From an uncultured Fretibacterium sp. (GTDB lineage Bacteria; Synergistota; Synergistia; Synergistales; Aminobacteriaceae): 64,000 nt of DNA. The DNA is taken from positions 533,252-597,251 of the forward strand of contig CAMHMH010000002.1 of assembly GCA_946186205.1 (NCBI GenBank), given 5' to 3'. Positions 44,886 to 53,091 of the stretch are shown piece after piece. Within the stretch, counting starts at the first letter, position 1. Each line of letters begins with the position of its first letter. The position numbers were made by a program, and so were the translations under genes. The notes beneath the pieces were generated by a model. The model was not told the origin of the DNA. It did not search any database and was given only the letters and a program-made list of their open reading frames with translations.

Positions 44886-45932
44886 ATGTCAGAGTATACA
44901 GTCTCAAAAGTATATCCGTCAGACAAGAGGAGCAATTCACAGATAGAGAAATTATTGCTTGCTGAGGGTATAAGGCGCGACAAAAATCTTGATTACACGT
45001 GCGCGGTTTACGATGAGGATTACGATGTTATAGCGACTGGGAGCTGTTTCGGAAATACACTGCGGTGCATGGCCGTCAGTCATGAGCATCAAGGCGAGGG
45101 ACTCATGAATCAGGTAGTGAGTCATCTTGTTCAGTATGAGTACGAGCGCGGTATAAATAATTTGTTCCTGTACACTAAATGCAGCTCGGCAAAATTTTTC
45201 GGGGACTTGGGCTTCTACGAGATTGTTCGAGTCAATAATCAGGTTGTGTTCATGGAGAACAGGAGAACGGGTTTCAGCGATTACTTGTCGGACTTGTCGA
45301 AAACGAAACGCGGGGGGGAAAATATCGCGGCACTTGTGCTTAATGCGAATCCTTTCACGCTCGGCCATAAATTTTTGGTTGAGAAGGCAGCGAGTGAGAA
45401 TGATATTCTTCATGTCTTCATTGTGAGCGAGGACGCTTCGTTAGTTCCGTTTGACGTGAGAAAGCGTTTAGTGATTGCCGGGACATCTCATCTGCATAAC
45501 CTCATCTATCACGACACAGGGCCGTACATAATCAGCAACGCGACATTTCCGAGCTACTTCCAGAAAGATGACGAGGCAGTAATAGAGAGCCACGCGAATT
45601 TAGACCTCGAAATTTTTGTGAGGATCGCCGAAGCTCTTGGGATTAATGCTCGCTACGTTGGTGAGGAGCCGAAGAGTATCGTTACGGGAATCTATAACCG
45701 AATTATGTCGGCGAAACTTCCCGAACACGGAATCAAATGCGTGATTGTTCCGAGAAAGACGGAGGGCGGAAGAGTCATTAGCGCGTCAGACGTAAGGCAG
45801 GCCATAAAGGAAGGAAGGCTTGAGGAGATTCGCGGGCTTGTTCCTGAAACGACGTATGAATATTTTGCGAGCGGCGAGGGGGAAAAGGTGATAGAGAGAA
45901 TCAGAGGAACGAAGAATGTGATTCACTACTGA
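44886..45932 (+). CDS. citC: [Citrate (pro-3S)-lyase] ligase
   Basis: CitC acetylates the prosthetic group of citrate lyase to activate it. The 348-residue product has an N-terminal GNAT-like domain (AVSHEHQGEGLMNQVVSH) and a C-terminal nucleotidyltransferase domain with LVLNANPFTLGHKFLVEKAA, the HxGH-type ATP site, and ISASDVRQAIKEG near the end. No citD, citE or citF is adjacent, so it is an orphan here; the lyase may be elsewhere. AAGGGGG precedes the ATG by 8 bases. Confidence 0.88.
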   Translation: MSEYTVSKVYPSDKRSNSQIEKLLLAEGIRRDKNLDYTCAVYDEDYDVIATGSCFGNTLRCMAVSHEHQGEGLMNQVVSHLVQYEYERGINNLFLYTKCSSAKFFGDLGFYEIVRVNNQVVFMENRRTGFSDYLSDLSKTKRGGENIAALVLNANPFTLGHKFLVEKAASENDILHVFIVSEDASLVPFDVRKRLVIAGTSHLHNLIYHDTGPYIISNATFPSYFQKDDEAVIESHANLDLEIFVRIAEALGINARYVGEEPKSIVTGIYNRIMSAKLPEHGIKCVIVPRKTEGGRVISASDVRQAIKEGRLEEIRGLVPETTYEYFASGEGEKVIERIRGTKNVIHY

Positions 45933-45942
45933 GTGGGAAATT

Positions 45943-45972
45943 GCCGGGCTGAAAGATTGTCCGGCGATTTTG
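45943..45972. terminator. Terminator after citC
   Basis: GCCGG (45943-45947) pairs with CCGGC (45961-45965), followed by GATTTTG. It separates citC from the convergent DUF262 gene. Confidence 0.7.
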
Positions 45973-45976
45973 TGTG

Positions 45977-47725
45977 TTAAAGTTCGGATTTTATTTTGTC
46001 GGCTATGAGTCTGAGTCTTGCTCGTAAGAAGCCGTTGAACCTGTCAGATGTCCAAAGGCTTTCGTCCTCCGGGATCAAGTGCCGTGATATGTATTCTTTC
46101 TTGTTGCTCACGAATAAATTTATCCAGTCCCGAAGCTCCCTGCTGTTTTTCTCGCCTCTGTTTGTTGCGTAATCAATGAGCTGTAAATTTCCTATGCTGC
46201 TGATTTTGAGCTGGCCTACTTTCGCTTTCTCCAGAAGCGTGCGGGGGTGAATGTGGTCTTTGTCCTCGGTGCGTATTGATGATCTTTTGCCGCCGTATAT
46301 CATGTAGAAAATATATTCTTGGTCGAGATGGTCAAGACATTCGGGCGTTATGTGCTTGTGGTCAAAGAAATGATGCAGCTTGACTTTGTACAGCTCAAGA
46401 AGCTCGCCAAGCGGAAAAGTTCCCCTGCGGTTCTGTTTCATGATTTCGTGAAGTTTGTTAAGCCCCGTTTTTTCAGGAATCCATCCGCAGCCCCTCTTGA
46501 ATACTTCATTGAGCAGTGAGAGTTTCAGCCACAATGACATGTTGTGAAAATCTCTGTCGTTTGTGTCGAATGTTGAGAAAAGATTTCTGATTTCATCGGG
46601 CTTCTCTGACTGATGGAAAATATGATATGCAAGAATATACAGCGGTATTGCTGACCTTGTTACGACAGACGCAAACCACTCTTCATGCTTTGAGGCTTTC
46701 AGGAATGCCTGCAATGAGTCAAGGGTTGCCTGTATGCGCTCAATATTCCCGGTTGCGAATGCCGCATCATCTTCTGTCATGTCAGCCATTCCCTTATTGG
46801 GTTTGTCATGAAGAACCAGCAACATTTTTATCATCACATCCTGATCAACGCCTATACCAGAATTTCGCACTATAATGTTATCGAGGAAGCTCTCCATTCT
46901 GTAATCAAAGCTCTTGAGAGTCGAAGCAACTAAATCATATGTTGACAGCCTTGTGCCGTTCATGTTAAGACGCTGGAACATCTCCGCGATTCTCTGCCGG
47001 TCTGCGTCAAATTCACCAAGCATATGGGACTCTACTTTTGATACGCCTATGCTCTTGTCAACAAATATTCTGTTCTTGAAGTCGTAAACGTTATCGCGTA
47101 TGTATTCTTTCTTCAGCTCTTTGAGATCGTCATCATCAAACCTGCCTTTTTCTGTCAGAATGTCAATTATCTTGTCGGCTACAGCTCTTGGATCTGCGGT
47201 TTGCTTCAGCATCGTGAAAAGAACAGGGGCAGGAAACCAGAAGGCAGACTCAATATTTGAGCTTCCTTCCGCAACACGTTCGGCACGTTCGGGATTTGTT
47301 TTAGGCAGGAGATCTGCTGAGGCCGCGAATTTGAAATTATGCTCAAGTTTTTTGCAGTCGCTGAACAAGTCATAGTACATAGTTTTTCCGTCAAATTTTC
47401 CGCATAGCCCGATATAAAAACTCTGAAGCCTCTGCTGCCCGTCAATCACAAACAGAAGTGTCTCATCAACAACAGGAATATCAATTGAATTTGTGTTATT
47501 TCCGTCCCTAGTGAAGAGTCTGTGAGCGAATAAAGGTCTCAATCCGGTTTCTTCCTCAATACATATTATTGAACCAAAAGCATTTTGCTGAAAGAGTGAA
47601 TCGAAAAGGGCTTCCATCTTGTCAGTTTCCCAGACAAGACGACGCTGTATAACGGGAAGCACAACTTTGCCGTCACCGATGCGCCCGACAATCTCACGCA
47701 CAGTGAAATTTTCCCAGTTAGCCAA
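45977..47725 (-). CDS. DUF262/DUF1524 (GmrSD-type) nuclease-like protein
   Basis: The 582-residue protein has an N-terminal DUF262 domain with the nucleotide-processing motif FVIDGQQRLQSF near residue 80, and a C-terminal DUF1524 His-Me-finger nuclease domain with DHIHPRTLLEKA and SIGNLQLIDYATNRGEKNS. Fused DUF262-DUF1524 proteins include GmrSD-type type IV restriction enzymes acting on modified phage DNA, and several other defence components. It is a single-gene unit here. TTG at 47725 follows GGAGG; a longer frame to 47791 contains that site and runs into an inverted repeat, so it is rejected. Confidence 0.82.
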   Translation of the reverse strand: MANWENFTVREIVGRIGDGKVVLPVIQRRLVWETDKMEALFDSLFQQNAFGSIICIEEETGLRPLFAHRLFTRDGNNTNSIDIPVVDETLLFVIDGQQRLQSFYIGLCGKFDGKTMYYDLFSDCKKLEHNFKFAASADLLPKTNPERAERVAEGSSNIESAFWFPAPVLFTMLKQTADPRAVADKIIDILTEKGRFDDDDLKELKKEYIRDNVYDFKNRIFVDKSIGVSKVESHMLGEFDADRQRIAEMFQRLNMNGTRLSTYDLVASTLKSFDYRMESFLDNIIVRNSGIGVDQDVMIKMLLVLHDKPNKGMADMTEDDAAFATGNIERIQATLDSLQAFLKASKHEEWFASVVTRSAIPLYILAYHIFHQSEKPDEIRNLFSTFDTNDRDFHNMSLWLKLSLLNEVFKRGCGWIPEKTGLNKLHEIMKQNRRGTFPLGELLELYKVKLHHFFDHKHITPECLDHLDQEYIFYMIYGGKRSSIRTEDKDHIHPRTLLEKAKVGQLKISSIGNLQLIDYATNRGEKNSRELRDWINLFVSNKKEYISRHLIPEDESLWTSDRFNGFLRARLRLIADKIKSEL

Positions 47726-47776
47726 TATTTTACCTCCTACAATGGTAAATATGCTGAAATTTTTTGAGTGAATGCG

Positions 47777-47814
47777 CTGTATTTTACACACCGAATCCGC
47801 AAAAGTAAATACAG
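47777..47814. promoter_or_regulatory. Inverted repeat between DUF262 and MATE genes
   Basis: CTGTATTTTAC (47777-47787) and GTAAATACAG (47805-47814) are complementary except for one extra T, with a 17-base spacer. The dyad sits between the divergent genes, upstream of both, as an operator would. Confidence 0.5.
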
Positions 47815-47820
47815 CCTGAT

Positions 47821-47849
47821 TTGACCCTCTTTATCACATGGCCTAAAAT
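47821..47849 (+). promoter_or_regulatory. Promoter of the MATE exporter gene
   Basis: TTGACC (47821-47826) and TAAAAT (47844-47849) are exactly 17 bases apart, a near-consensus sigma-70 promoter. The dyad at 47777-47814 lies directly upstream. Confidence 0.75.
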
Positions 47850-47875
47850 TTTTTCACGTTAAAGGGGGTAATATC

Positions 47876-49231
47876 TTGCCAAAAATTTCACACGTTAAAG
47901 ACATGACGGAGGGAACAATCTGGAAGCACCTAATCAGTTTCGCGTTCCCTCTGTTTATAGGCAATATCTTTCAGCAGCTATACAACACAGTAGACAGCAT
48001 AGTAGTCGGAAATTTCGTAGGCTCTGACGCTCTCGGCGCAGTAACATCGACAATACCAATCGTTATTACTCTCATAGGACTCTTCATCGGACTCGCAATG
48101 GGCGCAAGCGTAGTTATCTCTCAATATTTCGGCGCGAAAGACATTCCCAATCTCCGCAAGGCGACTCACACCGCTGTAGTCTCAACAATAATTATGGCAC
48201 TGGTGATTTCAGCTTTGGGTTACTTCTCGACTCCTCACCTGCTACGAATGATGAACACTCCTGAGTCAGTCTTCCGTGAAGCTGTCGTGTATCTGCAAAT
48301 TTTCTCGCTCGGACTCGGAGGCACTATGCTTTACAACATGGGCAGCGCGATTCTCCGGGCGGTCGGGGACTCAAAGCGTCCTCTTTATTTCCTCATACTT
48401 TCATCAATCCTCAATATATTTCTTGATCTGCTGTTCGTCATAAGATATGAGTCAGGAGTCGCGGGCGTGGCTTATGCGACAATAATCTCTCAGCTAGTCT
48501 CAGGCTTGATTATCTTCTGGATACTCTTCAGGAGTCATGAAGTTCATAGCCTCACATGGCACGAGATGAAAATAGACACGAAAATTTTGCGGAGGATCAT
48601 TGCTGTAGGATTCCCCGCTGGCTTTCAGATGGCCGTAACATCATTCTCAAACGTTTTTGTTCAGGCGTACATTAATTCTTACGGCGCGGCCTCGACAGCA
48701 GGATGGGGAATCTATGCGCGTGTTGATGCTTTCGTGATACTTCCGACTCAGAGCATGGCAATGGCAGTAACAACTTTCGTCGGTCAGAACGCAGGAGCAA
48801 GGAAGCCCGACAGGATTCACAAAGGACTCTTGCAGGGACTCTTCATCTCTTGGAGCATATCAGCATGTATCATCACAGCACTGTATATTTTCGCGCCGTA
48901 TATCGCAGGCCTCTTCAACCAGGACGCAGCCGTTATAGGATTCGCGGTTTTGTTCTTGAGGCTCAACAGCATTTTTGACCCCGTGAACGCAACGAATCAG
49001 ATTCAGGCGGGAGCTTTGCGCGGCGTGGGAGACTCTAAGAGTCCAATGCTCATTATGCTGATGTCGTTCGTAGTTTTCAGGCAGATATATCTGTTCATCA
49101 TCTCGCGTTTGACCGAGTCAGTATACTTTATAGCAATCGGGTATCCTCTGGGCTGGATGGTTTGCACGCTGTTAATGACTCTTCACATTAAGCGGGCAGG
49201 CTGGGACAAAAAGATAGCAGCTTTACGATAA
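47876..49231 (+). CDS. MATE-family multidrug/cation exporter
   Basis: The 451-residue inner-membrane protein has 12 predicted helices in two similar halves. Markers are FAFPLFIGNIFQQLYNTVDS near the start, VGNFVGSDALGAVTS and AMAVTTFVGQNAGARKPDR in the second half. MATE proteins export drugs or metabolites using Na+ or H+ gradients; the substrate is unknown. TTG at 47876 follows AAAGGGGG by 8 bases. The next gene starts 21 bases after its stop. Confidence 0.9.
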   Translation: MPKISHVKDMTEGTIWKHLISFAFPLFIGNIFQQLYNTVDSIVVGNFVGSDALGAVTSTIPIVITLIGLFIGLAMGASVVISQYFGAKDIPNLRKATHTAVVSTIIMALVISALGYFSTPHLLRMMNTPESVFREAVVYLQIFSLGLGGTMLYNMGSAILRAVGDSKRPLYFLILSSILNIFLDLLFVIRYESGVAGVAYATIISQLVSGLIIFWILFRSHEVHSLTWHEMKIDTKILRRIIAVGFPAGFQMAVTSFSNVFVQAYINSYGAASTAGWGIYARVDAFVILPTQSMAMAVTTFVGQNAGARKPDRIHKGLLQGLFISWSISACIITALYIFAPYIAGLFNQDAAVIGFAVLFLRLNSIFDPVNATNQIQAGALRGVGDSKSPMLIMLMSFVVFRQIYLFIISRLTESVYFIAIGYPLGWMVCTLLMTLHIKRAGWDKKIAALR

Positions 49232-49252
49232 TTCATAAGGAGGTAGAAATTC

Positions 49253-50896
49253 ATGAAGAGAAAAATTTTTGCGCTGTCAGTTTTTGCTGTGATGATTCTT
49301 TGCTGCCCGGCGTTTTCTGAGACTTACGCGGAGGGTGAAGCACTCGCGGTCTTCAGAGTCCCGGAAGGAGTGAGCGTTTCAGCGGCTGGCGTTAATGTCG
49401 CTGAGTCTGCCGGTGAAATTGGCGCGTCAGTAGCAGAGACTTACGAGACGTTATCAGAGATTGAGGGAAAAATTTTCGTCCTTGTACGTTCGTCGTCAAA
49501 AACAACTGAGCAATTGATTTCCGACCTAAAGAAACGCCCGGACGTAATCACAGCATCACCGAACTATTACGCAAAGAGGCAGTCTTTCAGCGCGTCAGAA
49601 TTTCCAAATGACCCGAGCGCGGATTTATGCTGGGGACTGAAGGCCATCAACGCCCCGGACGTTTGGGAAGTTACGACGGGAAGCGAAAATATTTATGCCT
49701 GTGTTGTTGACTCAGGAGTCTACAAGCACCCGGACTTGACGGACAATATAGCAGAGGAATACGGCTACAACACTCAGACAGTGAGCGGAGATTATGACCT
49801 GCGCAACGTAAGCTGGGACTCTGATTTTATAGGTCATGGGACTCATGTTGCCGGGACAATCGGCGCGGTCGGCAATAACAATATCGGTGTTGCCGGAGTA
49901 AACTGGAATGTGAAATTGATTCCCATCAGAGTTTTTGACAACAAGAATGCTTTTGAGACGATCAATTTTGAGATACGCGCACTGAATTACATCGCGAATC
50001 TTCTGCGTAAAAATCCTGACTTGAAACTTGCCGCGCTGAATTTCTCACTCGGTGCTGCTCTTCCTGTAACGCCTGAAGAAATGCAGAGTGATGTTTACTA
50101 CATGGCATATCAAGCACTCGACTCGCTGAACAGGACATTGATTGTAGTTGCGGCTGGAAATTCCGGTATTGAGACTGGAACGCCCGTGCTTTTTGATGAC
50201 CCCTCCGGCAGCGAGTTCAAGAAGGGAGATTATTTTTATCCCGCGTCATTCACAGGGCTGAATAATCTTATTGTTGTAGGTGCTGTAGCTTCAGATGACA
50301 CTGCCCCTTCATTCACGAACTGGGGCGAAAAAGTTGACATTGCCGCGCCGGGAGTCGATATTCTCAGCACGTACTCACCGATTGCAATAGGAGGCAGAAA
50401 CCCGGCCATGTACAGATACGCATCAGGCACATCAATGGCAGCCCCTCATGTTACGGGAGCAGCAGCCCTCCTTATGTCGGCATATCCTGACGCAACGCCC
50501 GGACAAATCAAGACAGCCTTGCTTGAGGGAGCGAACAAGGACATTAATCCGCTTGTTTATCCCTATGAAGGATTTGTGAAAGATCTTGTAGCAGAAAGGA
50601 CACAATATTTAGATAGCGAAATAGAGATGGGAATTGTTGCGCCCGAATCGCGTGATGCAGAAATTGCAAAAATTACGCGCAATGCTGAGGAACTTTTCGC
50701 CACCTACAAACAGCTTGACGGTACCGGGAGAGTCAGCCGTACGGGACTCCTTGACGTTAAAGCGTCGTATGAGCTTCTCGGCAAAAATGTACGTGGCGGG
50801 AGCAGCTCATCTTCCGGGTGCAGTGCTGGAGTCGGAGCGGCTGTTGTGATTCTTGCGGGCGCGTTCGTGATTGTGCGTGTAAAATTCCGTGCGTGA
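49253..50896 (+). CDS. Subtilisin-like serine protease with Synergist-CTERM tail
   Basis: The 547-residue S8 protease has a signal peptide (residues 1-23), an inhibitor-like propeptide to about residue 120, then the catalytic triad Asp (CVVDSGVYKHPDL, about 154), His (GHGTHVAGTIGA, about 198) and Ser (SGTSMAAPHVTGA, about 393). The C-terminus has GGSSSSSGC, one hydrophobic helix (GAAVVILAGAFVIV) and a basic tail. This is the Synergist-CTERM sorting layout, in which the Gly-Cys is presumed to be processed or lipidated. The protease is probably surface-anchored. AAGGAGG precedes the ATG. Confidence 0.9.
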   Translation: MKRKIFALSVFAVMILCCPAFSETYAEGEALAVFRVPEGVSVSAAGVNVAESAGEIGASVAETYETLSEIEGKIFVLVRSSSKTTEQLISDLKKRPDVITASPNYYAKRQSFSASEFPNDPSADLCWGLKAINAPDVWEVTTGSENIYACVVDSGVYKHPDLTDNIAEEYGYNTQTVSGDYDLRNVSWDSDFIGHGTHVAGTIGAVGNNNIGVAGVNWNVKLIPIRVFDNKNAFETINFEIRALNYIANLLRKNPDLKLAALNFSLGAALPVTPEEMQSDVYYMAYQALDSLNRTLIVVAAGNSGIETGTPVLFDDPSGSEFKKGDYFYPASFTGLNNLIVVGAVASDDTAPSFTNWGEKVDIAAPGVDILSTYSPIAIGGRNPAMYRYASGTSMAAPHVTGAAALLMSAYPDATPGQIKTALLEGANKDINPLVYPYEGFVKDLVAERTQYLDSEIEMGIVAPESRDAEIAKITRNAEELFATYKQLDGTGRVSRTGLLDVKASYELLGKNVRGGSSSSSGCSAGVGAAVVILAGAFVIVRVKFRA

Positions 50897-50902
50897 TATA
50901 AT
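50871..50902 (+). promoter_or_regulatory. Extended -10 promoter of the branched-chain amino-acid operon
   Basis: A perfect TATAAT (50897-50902) with an upstream TG at 50894-50895 forms an extended -10 box. The nearest -35-like hexamer, TTGTGC (50871-50876), is 20 bases away. It overlaps the end of the protease gene. Confidence 0.5.
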
Positions 50903-50942
50903 TTCCGCAATCCACACAAAACAAAGGAGATGTATTCTCACC

Positions 50943-52073
50943 ATGCGTAAAATTTTTGCAGCGTTAATGCTCGTGTTGATGCTCGGAGCTTGCGCGTTTG
51001 CTGACGACGGCACAATCAAAGTCGGAATCTTCAACTGCCTTACGGGCCAGAATGCTTTCGGAGGACAGCTTGAGCTTGAAGGCACTCAGCTGGCACATGA
51101 ACTTTTCCCCGAAATAGCCGGGCGTAAAGTCGAGCTTGTGATCGTCGACAACAAATCCGACAAAGTAGAAGCCGCCAATGCCGTAACACGTCTCATTGAG
51201 AACGACAAAGTGAACGCGATAATAGGCACATACGGTTCATCGCTCGCAATGGCAGGAGGAGAAGTAGCAGAGAAAGCCGGAGTCCCCGTAATAGGTACGT
51301 CATGCACAAATCCTCTTGTTACTGACGGCAAAAAGTTTTATTTCCGCGTGTGCTTCATTGATCCATTTCAGGGAGCAGGGGCAGCGACTTACGCATTCAG
51401 GCACTTGGGACTCAAGAAGGCCGCGACTCTCGTAGACATGTCGAATGATTACAGCGTCGGACTCGGTAAATTCTTCCGCGACTCCTTCAAGAAGATGGGC
51501 GGAGAAATCGTAGCGAGTCTCTTCTATCAGTCAGGAGATACGGACTTCACAGCGCAGTTGACAGCACTTATTGACGCAAAGCCGGATATAGTTTTCCTCC
51601 CCGCGTATTTCGCAGAGGGAGCAATAGTCCTCAAGCAGGCAAAAGAGCTCGGCGCACCGTTCAAGTTTATCGGAGCTGACGCGATGGACAATCCCGAAAT
51701 CGTTACGCTCGGCGGGGATGCTGTAGAAGGATTCATGCACACAACGTTTGCTTATGACCCATCAATGCCCGAAATGAACGACACCGCGAAGGCATTCACA
51801 GAGGCATGGAACAAAGTACACCCCGACAAAGCACCGAACGTGAATTGCGCGTTGGGTTACGACTGCTACATAATGCTGAAGGACGCAATCGAGAGAGCCG
51901 GAAGCGCAGAGCCCGCGAAGATACGTGACGCATTAGAGACAGTGAAAGACCTTCCGACAGTTACGGGAATGACGACGATAAACGCGACTCATGATGCAGA
52001 AAAGGACATGGGAATCGTTGAGATAAGGAACGGGAAAAAGACCTTCATCGGAATCGTAAAGCCTGAAGTGTAA
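50943..52073 (+). CDS. livJ: Branched-chain amino-acid ABC transporter substrate-binding protein
   Basis: The 376-residue periplasmic protein has a signal peptide (RKIFAALMLVLMLGACAFA) with a Cys at about residue 17 that could be lipidated, though no perfect lipobox follows. Family motifs are KVGIFNCLTGQNAFGG, EGTQLAHELF, GTYGSSLAMAGGEVAEKAGVP and IGTSCTNPLV. It binds Leu/Ile/Val or related compounds and delivers them to the permease encoded downstream. ATG at 50943 is 13 bases past AAAGGAG. Confidence 0.88.
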   Translation: MRKIFAALMLVLMLGACAFADDGTIKVGIFNCLTGQNAFGGQLELEGTQLAHELFPEIAGRKVELVIVDNKSDKVEAANAVTRLIENDKVNAIIGTYGSSLAMAGGEVAEKAGVPVIGTSCTNPLVTDGKKFYFRVCFIDPFQGAGAATYAFRHLGLKKAATLVDMSNDYSVGLGKFFRDSFKKMGGEIVASLFYQSGDTDFTAQLTALIDAKPDIVFLPAYFAEGAIVLKQAKELGAPFKFIGADAMDNPEIVTLGGDAVEGFMHTTFAYDPSMPEMNDTAKAFTEAWNKVHPDKAPNVNCALGYDCYIMLKDAIERAGSAEPAKIRDALETVKDLPTVTGMTTINATHDAEKDMGIVEIRNGKKTFIGIVKPEV

Positions 52074-52103
52074 CCGCTCGTAAAATTCTGAGACGTTAAG
52101 AAG

Positions 52104-52140
52104 CAGGGCAGGGATAAAAATTTCCCGGCTCTGTTTTTTT
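52104..52140 (+). terminator. Terminator between livJ and livH
   Basis: CAGGGCAGGGA (52104-52114) pairs with TCCCGGCTCTG (52122-52132), with two mismatches, followed by T7. As it lies inside the operon it probably reduces downstream expression, leaving the binding protein in excess. Confidence 0.7.
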
Positions 52141-52194
52141 ATGTACAATGATAAAATTTCTTAATCCTAAAAATTCAGAAAGGGCTGAAAATAT

Positions 52195-53091
52195 TTGAAC
52201 CTGAATATATTCATTCAGCATTTCATAAACGCATTGAGTCTCGGATCGCTTTACGGACTCGTAGCTGTCGGCTATACGATGGTGTACGGCATATTGAGAC
52301 TCATCAACTTTGCTCACGGTGATATATTCATGCTTGGCGCGTACTTCGTTTACTTTGCGACAATCGTATATCATCTCCCTTGGGCTGTCGGCGTAATAAT
52401 CGCTGTAATCCTCACGACTATATGCGGGCTTCTTGTTGACCGAATCGCCTACAAGCCATTGCGCGAGGCTCCGAGAATCTCTGCACTGATAAGCGCGATA
52501 GGAGTCTCATTCTTCATCGAGAATTTCGCGGTCGTAGTCTTTACTGGAATGCCGCGGCCTGTCGTACAGCCTCCCATACTCATGAAGCCTATCGAGTTAT
52601 CCGGGGGAGTCAGACTCATTCCTCTTGGGATTCTCGTGCCTGTCGTATCATTCGCGCTGGTCGGGGGACTCTTGTGGCTGCTTTACTGCACGAAACCCGG
52701 ACTTGCTATGCGTGCTATATCATTCGACATTGAAGCGACTCGCATGATGGGAGTCTCCGTCAACAAAATCATAGCTCTTGCGTTCGGACTCGGCTCTGCG
52801 CTTGCTGCTGTTGCGGGCATAATGTGGGCATTGCGTTATCCTCGTGTTGAGCCGTTCATGGGAATGACTCCGGGAATCAAAGCATTTATCGCGGCGGTGT
52901 TCGGGGGAATCGGATCAGTGCCGGGCGCGATGATAGGGGGATTAATACTCGGCTTCGTTGAGATTATGTCGGTTGCGTTCTTCCCGACTCTTTCAGGGTA
53001 TAAGGATGCTTTTGCGTTCCTGCTTCTGATAATGATACTGTTATTCCGTCCGACGGGGTTACTTGGTGAGAAACTGGAGGACAAAATATAA
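52195..53091 (+). CDS. livH: Branched-chain amino-acid ABC transporter permease LivH
   Basis: The 298-residue inner-membrane permease has about eight helices and the LivH motifs INALSLGSLYGLVAVGYTMV, INFAHGDIFMLGAY, AFIAAVFGGIGSVPGAMIGG and LLFRPTGLLGEK. TTG at 52195 follows AAAGGG by 9 bases. It shares a base with the livM start (TAATG). Confidence 0.92.
   Translation: MNLNIFIQHFINALSLGSLYGLVAVGYTMVYGILRLINFAHGDIFMLGAYFVYFATIVYHLPWAVGVIIAVILTTICGLLVDRIAYKPLREAPRISALISAIGVSFFIENFAVVVFTGMPRPVVQPPILMKPIELSGGVRLIPLGILVPVVSFALVGGLLWLLYCTKPGLAMRAISFDIEATRMMGVSVNKIIALAFGLGSALAAVAGIMWALRYPRVEPFMGMTPGIKAFIAAVFGGIGSVPGAMIGGLILGFVEIMSVAFFPTLSGYKDAFAFLLLIMILLFRPTGLLGEKLEDKI

Noticed and set aside
44632..44946. 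Plus-strand 104-codon frame
   Set aside because: It crosses the tRNA-Ser gene and its terminator antisense and enters citC in another frame.
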